64,000 nucleotides of DNA from Corynebacterium uberis (GCF_020616335.1 NZ_CP085051.1:310001-374000), one strand, 5' to 3'; shown: positions 34,766 to 44,407, counted from the stretch's first letter. The notes: generated by a model not told the origin, from the sequence alone. A program made the numbers and translations.

Positions 34766-35160
34766 GGGGGACAAGAATAGTTGCTGTTCTGTGTCTTCCT
34801 AGATGACGAAGGCTGTTAAACTATCGGTGCGTGGGACGTGGATCCCGATTACCGAGCATACGCAGGATCTGTTCAGCTACTCGGTTTCGTTTACAAAGCA
34901 CGGATTCCCCTACTTTTAGAGTTATCTACAAATACGTGGTGGTGAGCCGTCGGTTATTAAATCGAGAGATCTGGGCAATAAAAACGGGCAACACATCAGG
35001 GATGTAAATCGTGCCCTTGGTCTATCTGGCAATATAGGGGTTTGGTTTGGCATCATGTTGAAAACGGGAAATATCTGATCTCCATACCGGCAGAGCTTCA
35101 TAAAGTAATACGTCACGCAGGTGGCCGCGCCACTAGATTCTCAAGAATTGGGAAAGGGAA
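34766..35160 (+). pseudogene. Degenerate toxin tip (WHH nuclease remnant)
   Basis: No intact ORF, but translation across frames gives a toxin-tip homologue from about 34,850. FTKHGFPYF, then a TAG stop at 34917-34919, RGGEPSVIKSRDLGNKNG and DVNRALGLSGNIGVW follow in frame. After a shift near 35,040 (a TGGTT duplication) comes WHHVENGKYLISIPAELH and HAGGRAT. This aligns along its length with the end of the 1066-aa toxin (FTEEGFPDF, WHHVEHSNTLILIPLELH, HAGGRAT). One stop and one frameshift make it a pseudogene; its immunity gene follows. Confidence 0.82.
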
Positions 35161-35661
35161 ATGATAGATTTTGAGCTAATCTACAACAAATTCAACTATG
35201 GAGAGTTGCTGGAGGTTGAAAAACGTCTCCACCAGAAGTTGCCAGCCGATCTGAGAAAATTTCTTATTGATCGCGGAACCGGGTATATAAAAAAGTGGGG
35301 AGAACAGGACTTTTTAACATACCCAGATGATTCCATAGATGCATCAATAGAATACTTTTGTAGTACGAAGGAATATTTACAATACGTGGGTTTGGGGGTT
35401 GAAAATGGGTATTGGCCTCTGATGCCGCCGTGCTCGATCCCATTCGCCTGGGGGCCGGGGGTTGACTGGGGGATATATTTTAAAGGTCCAAACTCTGGGA
35501 AAGTTTTTATTCTCGCTCACGACCTTGGGCCGGAGGAGGAGCCTGTCGATTGGGATATTGAAACAGGTGCAGGTCTTCCTTATGAGCAGTATATCATTAT
35601 TCTGGAAGATTCATTCGGTGAACTGATGGAAAAGGTGAAGACTGCCGAATATTTTGACTGA
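35161..35661 (+). CDS. SUKH-like immunity protein
   Basis: 166 aa, A+T-rich. LPADLRKFLIDRGTGYIKKWG fits the SUKH N-terminal signature, and PFAWGPGVDWGIYFKGPNSG matches the family core. ATG start at the end of the degenerate toxin tip, which would be its cognate toxin. Very similar to the next gene (shared YPD/YPE...DASIEYFC, MPP, PFAWGPGV). Confidence 0.78.
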   Translation: MIDFELIYNKFNYGELLEVEKRLHQKLPADLRKFLIDRGTGYIKKWGEQDFLTYPDDSIDASIEYFCSTKEYLQYVGLGVENGYWPLMPPCSIPFAWGPGVDWGIYFKGPNSGKVFILAHDLGPEEEPVDWDIETGAGLPYEQYIIILEDSFGELMEKVKTAEYFD

Positions 35662-35741
35662 TCCTGCAGTTAGAGAAACTCAATTTTGAGTTGCACTTGA
35701 GTAGTGTATATCGTGTCTAGGTGTGGGAAGGGGTGGTCGGA

Positions 35742-36248
35742 ATGTTGCGTTTCTCACTATCTTATGGGTCGTTTGACCTCTGCAAGTTGCGAGAAATCGA
35801 ACGTCGGATGGGGGGTGATCTGCCTTTAGATCTGTGGGAATTCTTATCAAAATATGGCTGTGGATTTGTTGGAAAAAATGGACTTTGTGATTTCTTTTTC
35901 TACCCTGAATTGCCCTTGGATGCCTCGATTGAATACTTCTGCACGGCAAAGGAGTATGAGCAGTATTTTAACTACGGTCTAAACAATGGATGGTGGCCCT
36001 TCATGCCTCCGAAATCTCTGCCGTTTGCCTGGGGTCCCGGGGTGGAGTGGGATATCTATTACGCGGGCCCCGACAGGGGAAAAGTATTTGTTCTTAAGCA
36101 TGATGAGGGGCCTGAGGATGAACCTGAGTACTGGGATATAGAGAACGGATCCAATCTTCCGTATCATGAGTATATTCATGTGCTAGCCAATTCTTTTGAT
36201 GAGCTCATGGATCAAATTTTGGTGCTAGAAGATGTTGAGGATGAGTAA
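35742..36248 (+). CDS. SUKH-like immunity protein, paralogue
   Basis: 168 aa, A+T-rich, paralogue of the preceding protein: LPLDASIEYFCTAKEYEQYF, MPPKSLPFAWGPGVEWDIYY. The ATG at 35742 has GAAGGGG 9 bp upstream; a GTG at 35721 would add seven residues. No toxin tip lies between it and its paralogue, so it is an unpaired immunity gene, either protecting against kin toxins or left over. Confidence 0.76.
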   Translation: MLRFSLSYGSFDLCKLREIERRMGGDLPLDLWEFLSKYGCGFVGKNGLCDFFFYPELPLDASIEYFCTAKEYEQYFNYGLNNGWWPFMPPKSLPFAWGPGVEWDIYYAGPDRGKVFVLKHDEGPEDEPEYWDIENGSNLPYHEYIHVLANSFDELMDQILVLEDVEDE

Positions 36249-36283
36249 GTGGATATCTGGGTTCAAATGAGATGGGAGTCAAA

Positions 36284-36778
36284 ATGACAGATGTCTCCGA
36301 TGCAATTCCGCAGTCGGTAGAGCCGTACATCAGCCCGCGGTCCGGGTTGCTGCGTTACCCAAGCAATTTTCATCTGGCCGGTAAGAGGTACCCGCTAGAG
36401 GAAGTAGCACCCGAGGTCGCACAACGCTACCCCGAAGGCGTGTATTTTGATGACCAGGGGTTCCCTGACCTGCGGCCCTACATCGCCCACATCGGTGGCG
36501 AGCCCGCCGTGGTGAAACTGAAGCAGCTAGGGCAGACCTCTGCGGCAGATATTCGGGACGCCAATCGGGCGTTCGGTATTAATGCTGCCGCGCATGGCTT
36601 GGCATGGTTCCACCTGCCGAACAGTACGTATTTGATTCTTGTTCCGGAGGACTTGCTGCGCGCACTGGTGTGTTCTGATGGTCGTTCGACGAACGGGGCG
36701 TTGACAGTGGAGGCTTATCAAGAGTGGAAGCGCCAACAAGCTGCAGCGGCAGTTGATGAGGGGCAGGGGGAAAACTGA
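36284..36778 (+). CDS. Orphan toxin tip, active-site degenerate
   Basis: 164 aa from the ATG at 36284 (GGGAG upstream; ATG 36272 would add four residues). Junction motif VEPYISPRSG, then SNFHLAGKRYPLEEVAPEVA, nearly the same as in the tip at 31747. Key residues are lost: WFH instead of WHH, LL instead of LH, and CSDGRS instead of a His segment. Nuclease activity is therefore doubtful. It overlaps the next immunity gene by one base. Confidence 0.74.
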   Translation: MTDVSDAIPQSVEPYISPRSGLLRYPSNFHLAGKRYPLEEVAPEVAQRYPEGVYFDDQGFPDLRPYIAHIGGEPAVVKLKQLGQTSAADIRDANRAFGINAAAHGLAWFHLPNSTYLILVPEDLLRALVCSDGRSTNGALTVEAYQEWKRQQAAAAVDEGQGEN

Positions 36779-37266
36779 TGAGTGTGACCTTTGAGCTGGT
36801 TCCCCCGGATGGGGCTGTTCAAGAAAACTGTATCCAGCAGATTGAGGAGCTGATCGCCACCCGCCTGCCGGAAGATTTCCGGGAGTTCCTTGAGCAATAT
36901 GACGGTGGTGTGCCGCTGCTTGAGGATGTCACGAACGTCCTTGTGTTGCCGGATCCGGAAGCCGATGCTGATGTGCTGCGATTTGTGTCCAGCCGGGAGA
37001 TACTCAACTTTCTCCGCGGGCAGTCTGCACATGCCTATTGGCAGTACTTCACCGAGGGGGTGGTTCCCTTCGCTATAGGTTCCTGCGTGGAGTGGGGGCT
37101 GGGCGTGACTGGACCGCACTCGGGCAGCATTGTCATCCTCTACCATGAGTTGGTTCCGGTCGCTGGGGTGGCTGCGAAGGAAGATTCTTATTCTTGGGAG
37201 GCCACAGCCACAATGTCCTTCTCGCAGCTCTTGGAGGTACTTGTTCCACAAAGCTCCCTGGAGTAA
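36778..37266 (+). CDS. SMI1/KNR4 (SUKH) immunity protein
   Basis: 162 aa SUKH protein, paralogue of the one at 32235: both share QENCI-QIE, LP-DFR-FLEQYDGGVP and CVEWGLGVTG-type cores. Start ATG overlaps the stop of the orphan tip (TGATG), a strong sign of a functional pair. Last gene of array B; a native gene follows 80 bp later. Confidence 0.84.
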   Translation: MSVTFELVPPDGAVQENCIQQIEELIATRLPEDFREFLEQYDGGVPLLEDVTNVLVLPDPEADADVLRFVSSREILNFLRGQSAHAYWQYFTEGVVPFAIGSCVEWGLGVTGPHSGSIVILYHELVPVAGVAAKEDSYSWEATATMSFSQLLEVLVPQSSLE

Positions 37267-37347
37267 CGGCGTTTCCGCGGAACCTCATCGCCGCGCTGCC
37301 CGTTGAGGTCAGTAAGAGCCCGCCGCCCTTGGGAAGGACCTGAGCAG

Positions 37348-38019
37348 ATGAACGATGATGACACCGAGACCCGCTACCTTGGCCCCACCGCCAACGCCGC
37401 GGGAGGCTCACACGGCGGTCCGCAGGGGGCGGAGGAGCGCGGGCGGCAGGCGCGCGGCAGTGGCCCAAAGCAGTACTTTCCACCCGCCGCGCCCGCCCCG
37501 CAGCAGCAGGGTTATGACTATGACCCGGCCTACCAGGCCCCCGCTGATAACCCTGGCTACCAGGGCTATCAGGATTACGGGCAGTACCACACCACCCCAG
37601 GGCTGACTGGCGCGGGGAACCCAGCAGGAGGTGGTGGCTTCGGTGGGGGTGCGGGGGCGTCGCAAAGCTCTGAAGACGCACCACCCCGACGGGGCCTGCA
37701 GGCCGGGGCGATCGCGGCGATGGTGGGCGCGGTGCTGATTTGTTCTGGCGCGTTTTATATTCTCGGCCGCGCGACCGGGCATAGTGAACCGGAGCAGGTA
37801 GAGGTCACCACCACCCAGATCTCCACAGTCACTCAGACCACTACCGTCACCGAGCCTGCGCCGGCGGGCCGGGGGCTGCGGTTGCCCAGCGAAGTTCCCA
37901 CCAAGCTGCCCGAAGTGGAGGTGCCCAGCTGGCTGCAGGACCTCATCGGCGGCGACCAGCCGCAAGAGCCCGCCCCCGCAGGTGGCGAGCAGCACGCCGA
38001 GCTCGCCCCAGGGGCTTAA
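37348..38019 (+). CDS. Single-TM protein with Pro/Gly/Tyr-rich N-terminus
   Basis: 223 aa, unrecognised. Cytoplasmic N-terminus of about 110 residues rich in Gln, Tyr, Pro and Gly (QQQGYDYDPAYQ, GYQGYQDYGQYH), one TM helix (AGAIAAMVGAVLICSGAFYI), then a Thr-rich external stretch (VTTTQISTVTQTTTVTEP) and an acidic end. The ATG follows GGAAGGA. Layout resembles actinobacterial division- or wall-associated anchors, but no domain is recognised. 38 bp precede menD. Confidence 0.68.
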   Translation: MNDDDTETRYLGPTANAAGGSHGGPQGAEERGRQARGSGPKQYFPPAAPAPQQQGYDYDPAYQAPADNPGYQGYQDYGQYHTTPGLTGAGNPAGGGGFGGGAGASQSSEDAPPRRGLQAGAIAAMVGAVLICSGAFYILGRATGHSEPEQVEVTTTQISTVTQTTTVTEPAPAGRGLRLPSEVPTKLPEVEVPSWLQDLIGGDQPQEPAPAGGEQHAELAPGA

Positions 38020-38043
38020 GGGTGGCCCGTGGGGCGTCGGCCT

Positions 38044-38049
38044 TAGACT
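38044..38049 (+). promoter_or_regulatory. -10 box of menD (leaderless)
   Basis: TAGACT, 8 nt before the ATG; the same box and spacing occur before menG. Confidence 0.6.
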
Positions 38050-38057
38050 GAGCATCC

Positions 38058-39704
38058 ATGAGCAGCCTGGAATCGCCCGCACTTGCCACCGCCGTCGTCG
38101 CCGCGCTGGCAAGCCACGTCAGCGACTGCGTGATCTGCCCAGGATCGCGCAACGCGCCGCTGACGTTGGCGCTGCTGGCGCGCCGGGACATCCGCGTCCA
38201 CGTGCGCATTGATGAACGCGCCGCCGCGTTTTGCGCCCTGGGTATCGCCCGCACGCAGCGTCGGCCCGTCGCGGTGGTCATGACCTCTGGGACGGCGGTG
38301 GCCAACTGCCTGCCCGCTGTCATTGAGGCCCGCCAATCGCACACGCCGCTGGTGATTTGCAGTGCGGACCGGCCGCGGTGGCTGGTGGGCAAGGGGGCGT
38401 CACAAACCATCGACCAGGTGGGGCTTTTCGGCGGCTACGCGCCCACGGTCCAGGTTGCACAAGAAGCAGATGTGCCCGCTGCTGCCCGCGCGATGGCGCA
38501 GCATCCGCAGCTCCACCTCAATATTGCGCTGGATGTGCCGCTGATCGCCCCGGAGCTTCCCGAACTGACCGGGAAGGCGCGGCCCATCGCGGGCCCGCGC
38601 CCCGGCCCGCACCAGGACCACGGTTCTGTGGCGCTAGATATTAGCAGGGACACCCTGGTCATCGCCGGGGATGAGGCGTGGGCAGTGCCGGGCCTAGAGG
38701 ACGTGCCCACCATCGCCGAGCCTTCCGCACCCGCCCCGTATGTGCCGGTGCATCCGCTGGCCGCGCAGCTGCTGTCCGCCCGGGAGGCCGCCGTCGAAGG
38801 GGAGGACCGGCGCTACGCCGTGCGCACCAAGCCCGAGCAGGTGGTGGTGGTAGGACATCCCACGCTGCACCGGCCGGTACTGGCCCTGATGAGCGACCCG
38901 GACATTGCCGTCACCGTGCTCACCCGCACCGAGACCGCCACCGACCCCGCGGGGCATGCCGCCCAGATAGGCTCGCGGGTGACCGTCACAGGTGAGCCCT
39001 CGGCGCGGTGGCTCGACATCTGCTCGGCGGCCTCCGAGCTCGCGGCCACAGCGGTGCGCGACGCCCTGGCCAACCCAGACTTTGGGTTTACTGGACTGCA
39101 CGTCGCCGCCGCCGTGACGGATTCGCTGGCGGTTGGCGATACCGCGTTCATCGCCGCCTCCAACCCGGTACGCGACGTGTCCATGACCGGCCTGCCCTTC
39201 GACGGCGTGCACGTGATCACGCCGCGCGGCGCCGCAGGCATCGACGGCTCCGTCTCCCAGGCAATAGGCATGGCGCTGGCCGCCCAGGAGGAAGACCCCA
39301 CCGCCCCGCGCGCCCCGCGTGCCGTGGCGCTACTCGGCGACCTTGCTTTTCTTCATGACGCCGGCGGACTACTCATCGGCCCGCTAGAGGCGCGCCCAGA
39401 AAACCTCACCATCGTGGTGGCCAACGATGACGGCGGCGGCATCTTCGAAGCCCTGGAACCCGGGGCGGACCCGCTGCGCAACAGCTTTGAGCGCGGCTTT
39501 GCCACCCCCCACGGCGCGGATATTGCTGGCCTGTGCCAGGCCTATCACGTGGACTACCTGCGGGCAGACAGCCTCGAAGAGCTCCAACGCGCCCTGGAAT
39601 CCACCACCGATGCGGCCGCGGGAATAACCGTCATTGAGGCCCGCACAGTGCGCGATACCCGCCGCGCGCTGCACGCCGCATTAAACCAGGCGGTGGCGCT
39701 GTGA
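38058..39704 (+). CDS. menD: SEPHCHC synthase MenD
   Basis: 548 aa thiamin-diphosphate enzyme joining 2-oxoglutarate and isochorismate in menaquinone synthesis. Seen: [36 protein letters not shown] with the catalytic Glu, [29 protein letters not shown] and the C-terminal ThDP motif [13 protein letters not shown]...[11 protein letters not shown]. Length is typical. Overlaps the DUF3592 gene by 4 bp. The menD-mgtA-menG order is as known from corynebacteria. Confidence 0.95.
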   Translation: MSSLESPALATAVVAALASHVSDCVICPGSRNAPLTLALLARRDIRVHVRIDERAAAFCALGIARTQRRPVAVVMTSGTAVANCLPAVIEARQSHTPLVICSADRPRWLVGKGASQTIDQVGLFGGYAPTVQVAQEADVPAAARAMAQHPQLHLNIALDVPLIAPELPELTGKARPIAGPRPGPHQDHGSVALDISRDTLVIAGDEAWAVPGLEDVPTIAEPSAPAPYVPVHPLAAQLLSAREAAVEGEDRRYAVRTKPEQVVVVGHPTLHRPVLALMSDPDIAVTVLTRTETATDPAGHAAQIGSRVTVTGEPSARWLDICSAASELAATAVRDALANPDFGFTGLHVAAAVTDSLAVGDTAFIAASNPVRDVSMTGLPFDGVHVITPRGAAGIDGSVSQAIGMALAAQEEDPTAPRAPRAVALLGDLAFLHDAGGLLIGPLEARPENLTIVVANDDGGGIFEALEPGADPLRNSFERGFATPHGADIAGLCQAYHVDYLRADSLEELQRALESTTDAAAGITVIEARTVRDTRRALHAALNQAVAL

Positions 39705-40228
39705 CCACGGCCGACTCGCCGCGCTCCCAGCGCCCCCCGAGCTCGTCGAGTTCGTCGCGCTTAGCGCAGTCCTCCCGGGTGCCGCACTCGCAGCGCCCGT
39801 ACCTGCGCAAACGGCTGCGCCAGGTGGTGCTCATGATGTGGGCGCTCACACTGCTCGGCGCGGTGGCCATGGTGGGCGGGGCAGGCTTGAACGCGCGGGC
39901 CATCGACTCGGATCCGGGCCGGGCGCTGGCGCACGTCACCGGGGTGGGGGCGTGGCGCACCACCGTGGAATACCAGGATGAGGAAGGCCTCTACCATGCG
40001 CCCCAGCAGGGGCTGCTGTACCCGACGGGTCTGGGGGAGGGGCAAAACGTGTGGGTGCGTTATGCCCGCTCAAACCCGGATGTGGTGGCCGTTGAGGGCC
40101 GGACGTGGACGCTGACCATCGTCCCGGCGGCGTCGGTGGCGGTGGTGGGCACGGCGGTGATGGGACTACTGTGGTGGGCCGTAGGCGTGGCTACGCGGGA
40201 GCGTCCGTCGCGGCGCGCCGTGAGTTAG
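39701..40228 (+). CDS. DUF3592-like membrane protein
   Basis: 175 aa. Ser-rich N-terminus, TM helix ([19 protein letters not shown]), a small beta domain with [15 protein letters not shown] and [18 protein letters not shown], then a second TM. This is the DUF3592 layout. GTG start overlaps the menD stop by 4 bp, so it is co-translated with MenD. Function unknown. Confidence 0.75.
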   Translation: MTTADSPRSQRPPSSSSSSRLAQSSRVPHSQRPYLRKRLRQVVLMMWALTLLGAVAMVGGAGLNARAIDSDPGRALAHVTGVGAWRTTVEYQDEEGLYHAPQQGLLYPTGLGEGQNVWVRYARSNPDVVAVEGRTWTLTIVPAASVAVVGTAVMGLLWWAVGVATRERPSRRAVS

Positions 40229-40336
40229 CCAGGGTGGGGCAGCGCCCGGCCGCGTCACCTGGAATTTGCACGACTGTCACGTCGAGGTCGCCTGGAGGGA
40301 AGGCCGCCGTCACGTGATGGGGAAAGGATGGCTGCT

Positions 40337-41515
40337 ATGCGCATTGCTATTGTCGCCGAGTCTTTTCTTCCTAACGTCAACGGCGTGACTAATTCGGTGC
40401 TGCGGGTCTTGGAGCACGTTGCTCAGGCCGGCCATGAGGCGATTGTCATTGCCCCGGGGGCGCGCAATTTTGAGGAGGAGGTTGCGGACTACCTGGGCTA
40501 TCCGGTGCACCGGGTGCCCACGGTGATGGTGCCGCTGATCAACTCCTTGCCGGTGGGGGTGCCGGGCCCGTCGGTGGCCGCCACGTTGCGCGATTTCCGC
40601 CCGGACGTGGTGCACCTAGCCTCCCCGTTTGTGTTGGGGGCAGCCGGGGCGTTCGCCGCCCGGCAGTTACATATTCCGGCCGTGGCCGTCTACCAGACGG
40701 ACGTGGCCGGTTTTGCTACTCGCTACCATTTGACGCCGCTGGCGGCGGCGTCGTGGGAGTGGACGCGCACGGTGCATAACGCGTGCCAGCGGACGTTGGC
40801 GCCCTCGTCGCCCACGATTGCGCAGCTGCGCCACCACGGCATTGCCAATGTTTACCGCTGGGGTCGGGGGGTGGACGCGCAGTTGTTTTCCCCGGATAAG
40901 CGCAGTGCCGAGTTGCGCCGTTCGTGGGATCCCACGGGCACCAAGAAGGTGGTGGGGTTCGTTGGCCGGTTGGCCGCGGAGAAGGGGGTGGCGCGGCTGG
41001 CGGCGTTGGCGGGCCAGCCGGGCATTCAGGTGGTCATTGTGGGAGATGGCCCGCAACGCCTGGAGCTGCAAGCAGCGCTGCCGGAGGCGGTGTTTACCGG
41101 CCAGCTCCGTGGCGAGGCCCTGGCACGCGCCTACGCCAGCCTGGATGTGTTCGTCCACCCCGGCGAGTTTGAGACGTTCTGCCAGGCCATCCAGGAGGCC
41201 CAGGCCTCCGGCGTGCCCACCATCGGCCCGCGTGCGGGCGGCCCGGTGGACCTCATCGATCCGGGGCGCAATGGGGTGCTTATCGACGTCCCCTCCTTCG
41301 CCCGGGAGCTGCCCGCCGCGGTGGGCTGGGTGCTCGACCCGCAGCGCCACGGGCGGCTGCGGGCCGCGGCGCGCGCCGGGGTGGCGCAGCGGACCTGGGC
41401 GGCCCAGTGCGATCAGCTGTTTTCGCACTACGCTCAGGCGGCCGCCGAGTTTGCCACACAGGTGCCGGTCCCGGTGACCCAACGCGCCCGGGCGGCGATG
41501 GCGCAGTGGTGGTGA
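40337..41515 (+). CDS. mgtA: GT4 mannosyltransferase, MgtA/PimB-like
   Basis: 392 aa GT-B glycosyltransferase. Seen: [20 protein letters not shown], the [15 protein letters not shown] region, [24 protein letters not shown] and the donor-site [21 protein letters not shown] (E-x7-E type). In corynebacteria the menD-menG neighbour of this type is MgtA, which adds mannose from GDP-mannose to a glycolipid anchor on the way to lipomannan-type lipids; assignment rests on family and location. ATG 40337 preferred over 40328 because AAAGGA is 9 bp upstream. It carries the 11-bp core at 41278. Confidence 0.85.
   Translation: MRIAIVAESFLPNVNGVTNSVLRVLEHVAQAGHEAIVIAPGARNFEEEVADYLGYPVHRVPTVMVPLINSLPVGVPGPSVAATLRDFRPDVVHLASPFVLGAAGAFAARQLHIPAVAVYQTDVAGFATRYHLTPLAAASWEWTRTVHNACQRTLAPSSPTIAQLRHHGIANVYRWGRGVDAQLFSPDKRSAELRRSWDPTGTKKVVGFVGRLAAEKGVARLAALAGQPGIQVVIVGDGPQRLELQAALPEAVFTGQLRGEALARAYASLDVFVHPGEFETFCQAIQEAQASGVPTIGPRAGGPVDLIDPGRNGVLIDVPSFARELPAAVGWVLDPQRHGRLRAAARAGVAQRTWAAQCDQLFSHYAQAAAEFATQVPVPVTQRARAAMAQWW
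41278..41288 (+). repeat. Dispersed word, 11-bp core copy
   Basis: GCTTATCGACG inside the GT4 gene, followed by TCCCC. Confidence 0.75.
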
Positions 41516-41517
41516 CC

Positions 41518-41523
41518 TAGACT
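41518..41523 (+). promoter_or_regulatory. -10 box of menG (leaderless)
   Basis: TAGACT overlapping the mgtA-like stop region, 8 nt before the menG GTG. Confidence 0.6.
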
Positions 41524-41531
41524 GGGCAACC

Positions 41532-42218
41532 GTGGTCAAGGCGAATCTGGATAAGCAGCCCCTCGACGTTGCCGCGATGTTTGACGGCGTGGGCAAGAAC
41601 TATGACATCACCAACACGGTGCTTTCTTTTGGGCAGGACCGCTACTGGCGCCGGCGCACGCGCGCGCGTCTGGGCTTGGTGCCAGGGGAGCGGGTGCTTG
41701 ACTTAGCGGCCGGCACGGCGGTGTCCACGGTGGAGCTGGCCCAGTCCGGCGCGTGGTGTGTGGCCTGCGATTTTTCGCAGGGGATGCTCGCCGCGGGGGC
41801 CCACCGCGCGGTGCCTAAGGTGGTGGGCGATGCCATGACGCTGCCGTTTGCTGATGCCTCCTTCGACGCGGTGACCATCTCCTACGGGCTGCGCAACGTC
41901 CACGATTTTCGGGCGGCCCTGCGGGAGATGGCCCGGGTGACCCGCCCGGGCGGGCGCCTGACGGTGGCGGAGTTCTCCACGCCGGTCATCCCGGTGTTTT
42001 CGCGGCTGTACAAGGAGTACCTCATGCGCGCCCTGCCGGCGGTGGCGCGGGTGGTGGCCACCAACCCGGAGGCCTATGAATACTTGGCGGATTCCATCCG
42101 CCACTGGCCGGACCAAGAGCAGCTGGCCCGGGAGATCAACGCCCAGGGGTGGGCAGACTGCGGCTGGCAGAACCTCACCGGCGGCATTGTGGCGCTGCAC
42201 TCGGCGGTGAAGGCTTAA
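41532..42218 (+). CDS. menG: Demethylmenaquinone methyltransferase MenG (UbiE family)
   Basis: 228 aa SAM-dependent methyltransferase, final ring step of menaquinone synthesis. Seen: [20 protein letters not shown], the UbiE N-terminal signature; SAM motif [37 protein letters not shown] and [16 protein letters not shown] start with a leaderless -10 box. The end is followed by an A-run and a G/C hairpin shared with the convergent gene. Confidence 0.94.
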   Translation: MVKANLDKQPLDVAAMFDGVGKNYDITNTVLSFGQDRYWRRRTRARLGLVPGERVLDLAAGTAVSTVELAQSGAWCVACDFSQGMLAAGAHRAVPKVVGDAMTLPFADASFDAVTISYGLRNVHDFRAALREMARVTRPGGRLTVAEFSTPVIPVFSRLYKEYLMRALPAVARVVATNPEAYEYLADSIRHWPDQEQLAREINAQGWADCGWQNLTGGIVALHSAVKA

Positions 42219-42240
42219 AAAAATCCCCCCGGGGGGCGGC
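42217..42240 (-). terminator. Terminator of the 42285-43016 gene
   Basis: On the minus strand a CCCCCC/GGGGGG stem runs into ATTTTTTT, directly before the convergent menG stop codon. Confidence 0.6.
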
Positions 42241-42284
42241 CGATGTTCGGCGATCCCCGGGGGTAGGTGCGCGGTTGGCGCTGC

Positions 42285-43016
42285 TTACTTGTTGTAGGCG
42301 GCAGACCAGGTGGGCTTCTTGCCGTCCGCGTTGGTGGCCTTGTTGAAGGTCACAATGTAGTCGGTGGTATCCGGGGCGGACGACGGGGTGAAGCAGACCG
42401 TGCCTTTGGTGCCCTGGGACTTGGGCAGCTCGCCCTTGGAGACCTCAGACTGCGGGCCTTCCTGCTGGGTCAGGTTCTCGCCGTCCGGGGTGGACAGGCC
42501 CCAGTCATCGGAGCCGTTGAGGATGATCGGCTCATCGCCCAGGTTCTTGACGTTAGTGTCAATGCACAGCAGCTGGTCGCCATGATCGGTGGCGCCGATG
42601 TGGCGGAAGTTCGAGGCGGTGACCTCAGCGTGGGGCAGCACGACGGTGTCATTGATCACGGCGGGGGTGTTGCCGTCGACCAGGTGGCGATCATCAATGG
42701 TCTTGCCGTTGGCGTCGGTGGGCTTGACGGAAGAAGACGCCGCGGCGCTGGAGTCGCCGTCCTTGTCGCCGCTGAGGGCGCTAATGAGCCACCACACTAG
42801 GCCCAGCACAACCAGGAGGGCGAGGATGGCCAGGAGGATCTTCCACCAGCCGCCGCCGGCGGAGTCATCGCCGACGGGGTGGGCGGTGTTGGGGTCAGGC
42901 ACAGTCGTGGGCGCGGGGGTGGGGGTAACGGCTTCTTCTCCCACGGGGTGCGCCGTGTTGGGCTCCGGTACGTTGGCGCCCGGGTTGGGGGTGGGCTGCG
43001 GATGATCGTTGGCCAT
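42285..43016 (-). CDS. Single-TM protein with DUF4352-like external domain
   Basis: 243 aa. The N-terminus has two proline-rich repeats (PEPNTAHPVG and PDPNTAHPVG), then one TM helix (WWKILLAILALLVVLGLVWW) and an external beta domain with ASNFRHIGATDHGDQLLCID and VKNLGDEPIILNGSDDWGL, resembling DUF4352/immunoglobulin-like lipoprotein domains. The ATG follows AAGGAG; the frame is open to 43235 but lacks features. Function unknown. Confidence 0.72.
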   Translation of the reverse strand: MANDHPQPTPNPGANVPEPNTAHPVGEEAVTPTPAPTTVPDPNTAHPVGDDSAGGGWWKILLAILALLVVLGLVWWLISALSGDKDGDSSAAASSSVKPTDANGKTIDDRHLVDGNTPAVINDTVVLPHAEVTASNFRHIGATDHGDQLLCIDTNVKNLGDEPIILNGSDDWGLSTPDGENLTQQEGPQSEVSKGELPKSQGTKGTVCFTPSSAPDTTDYIVTFNKATNADGKKPTWSAAYNK

Positions 43017-43122
43017 GTCGGCTCCTTCTTCTTTGTTGTGGGTGGACCAATAGGTGCCTGTATACCCTTTTATCGCGCGGTATGCGGCAACTAACAGAAT
43101 GGTAGCGCAACAGCCCGCCGCA

Positions 43123-44394
43123 TTAATAGGGTTGGGTATCCCACAGTGGTCGGTTTTGTGCGTGTGCCAGGGTCGCGGCGGCCCGGCCCGCCAGCCGCCA
43201 GGTGCGGGCGAGCAGATCCGCGTCGGCGTCATCAATGAGGTTGCCCATCAGTCGGGCGGCCGCCGGCAGCAGACGGTGTCCCAGCGGGCCGCGCAGCCCC
43301 ACGTTTCCGGCGGCCGGCAGGAACCCCGGGATGGCAATGACTCGGGCGGCGGCCCTGGCCAGATGGAATGCCTGGCCGTACCTTTCGCGCAGCAGTGCTG
43401 GCCAGGCGCGGTAGAACAGCTCGGGGCCGCCGAGGAGCCCCACGGCCAGCCGGGCGGTTTCCATCCCGTAGTCGATGCCCTCCCCGTTGAGGGGGTTGAC
43501 GCAGGCGGCGGCGTCGCCAATGAGCATCCAGTTGGCCCCGGCGACGTTGCTGACCGCCCCGCCCATAGGCAGCGCCGCGGAAGCGACGCCGTCTTCCGGG
43601 CCCAGCTGCCAGCCGGCGCGCTGGGTGTGCGCGTAGTGGGCAAGGAGCTTCTTGGTGTTCACTCGCGCCGGGTGGCGGTCAGTAGACAGCGCCCCGGCGC
43701 CGAGGTTGACCGTCCCGTTGCCCAGGGGGAAGATCCAGCCGTAGCCGGGCTGCGGGGTGCCGGCGGCGTCGGAAAGCTGGAGGTGGGAGTGGATCCAGGG
43801 CTCGTCGGCGCGCGGCGAAGCGCAGTAGGACCGGGCCGCCAGGCCATAGACCTCGCCGCGGTGCCACTGGCGCCCCAGCTTGCGGCCGAGGGGGGAGCGC
43901 ACCCCGTCGGCGACGATGATCCAGCGCGGGTAGACCTTCACCGTCTCGCCGCCATGCATGATCCCCACCGAGCGCGCGCGGCCGCGCTCAACGGTGACGT
44001 CCACAGCGGGGCTGTCCTCCCAGACTTCGGCCCCGGCGGCGCGTGCGGTGGTGAGGAGGAGGGCGTCGAAAAGCGTGCGCGGCATCGCCGAGCCCACCGT
44101 CCCATACGACGAATCCGGCCAGGGGGCCGTAACCGAATTGCCAAAACCATGCAGGATCAGCCCCCGGTTGGTGTAGCCTCCGGTAACGCGCTCGGCCAGC
44201 CCCAACGCCCGCAACTCGCTGAGCGCCCGCGGGGTCAGGCCGTCGCCGCAGGTCTTGTCGCGGGGGAAAGAAGCGGCGTCAACAAGCAGCACCGCATATC
44301 CGGCGCGCGCGGCATGGATCGCGGCCGCACTGCCGGCGGGGCCGGCGCCCACGACGAGCAATTCTGGGCGAAGTAAACGAGCTGGGGCAGTCAC
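43123..44394 (-). CDS. Geranylgeranyl-reductase-family flavoprotein (MenJ-like)
   Basis: 423 aa FAD-dependent reductase. Seen: GAGPAGSAAAIHAARAG dinucleotide motif, DKTCGDGLTPRALSEL, and LIGDAAACVNPLNGEGIDYG, the second FAD motif. In mycobacteria the same-context family member MenJ saturates one isoprene of the menaquinone tail; location between menG and the polyprenyl synthase supports that role. The longer frame to 44616 is not used: GACAAT is 7 nt before the GTG at 44394. Divergent from the polyprenyl synthase. Confidence 0.88.
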   Translation of the reverse strand: MTAPARLLRPELLVVGAGPAGSAAAIHAARAGYAVLLVDAASFPRDKTCGDGLTPRALSELRALGLAERVTGGYTNRGLILHGFGNSVTAPWPDSSYGTVGSAMPRTLFDALLLTTARAAGAEVWEDSPAVDVTVERGRARSVGIMHGGETVKVYPRWIIVADGVRSPLGRKLGRQWHRGEVYGLAARSYCASPRADEPWIHSHLQLSDAAGTPQPGYGWIFPLGNGTVNLGAGALSTDRHPARVNTKKLLAHYAHTQRAGWQLGPEDGVASAALPMGGAVSNVAGANWMLIGDAAACVNPLNGEGIDYGMETARLAVGLLGGPELFYRAWPALLRERYGQAFHLARAAARVIAIPGFLPAAGNVGLRGPLGHRLLPAAARLMGNLIDDADADLLARTWRLAGRAAATLAHAQNRPLWDTQPY

Positions 44395-44401
44395 GGCGCC
44401 C

Positions 44402-44407
44402 ATTGTC
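44402..44407 (-). promoter_or_regulatory. -10 box of menJ-like gene (leaderless)
   Basis: GACAAT on the minus strand, 7 nt before the GTG, the same layout as menA. Confidence 0.5.
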
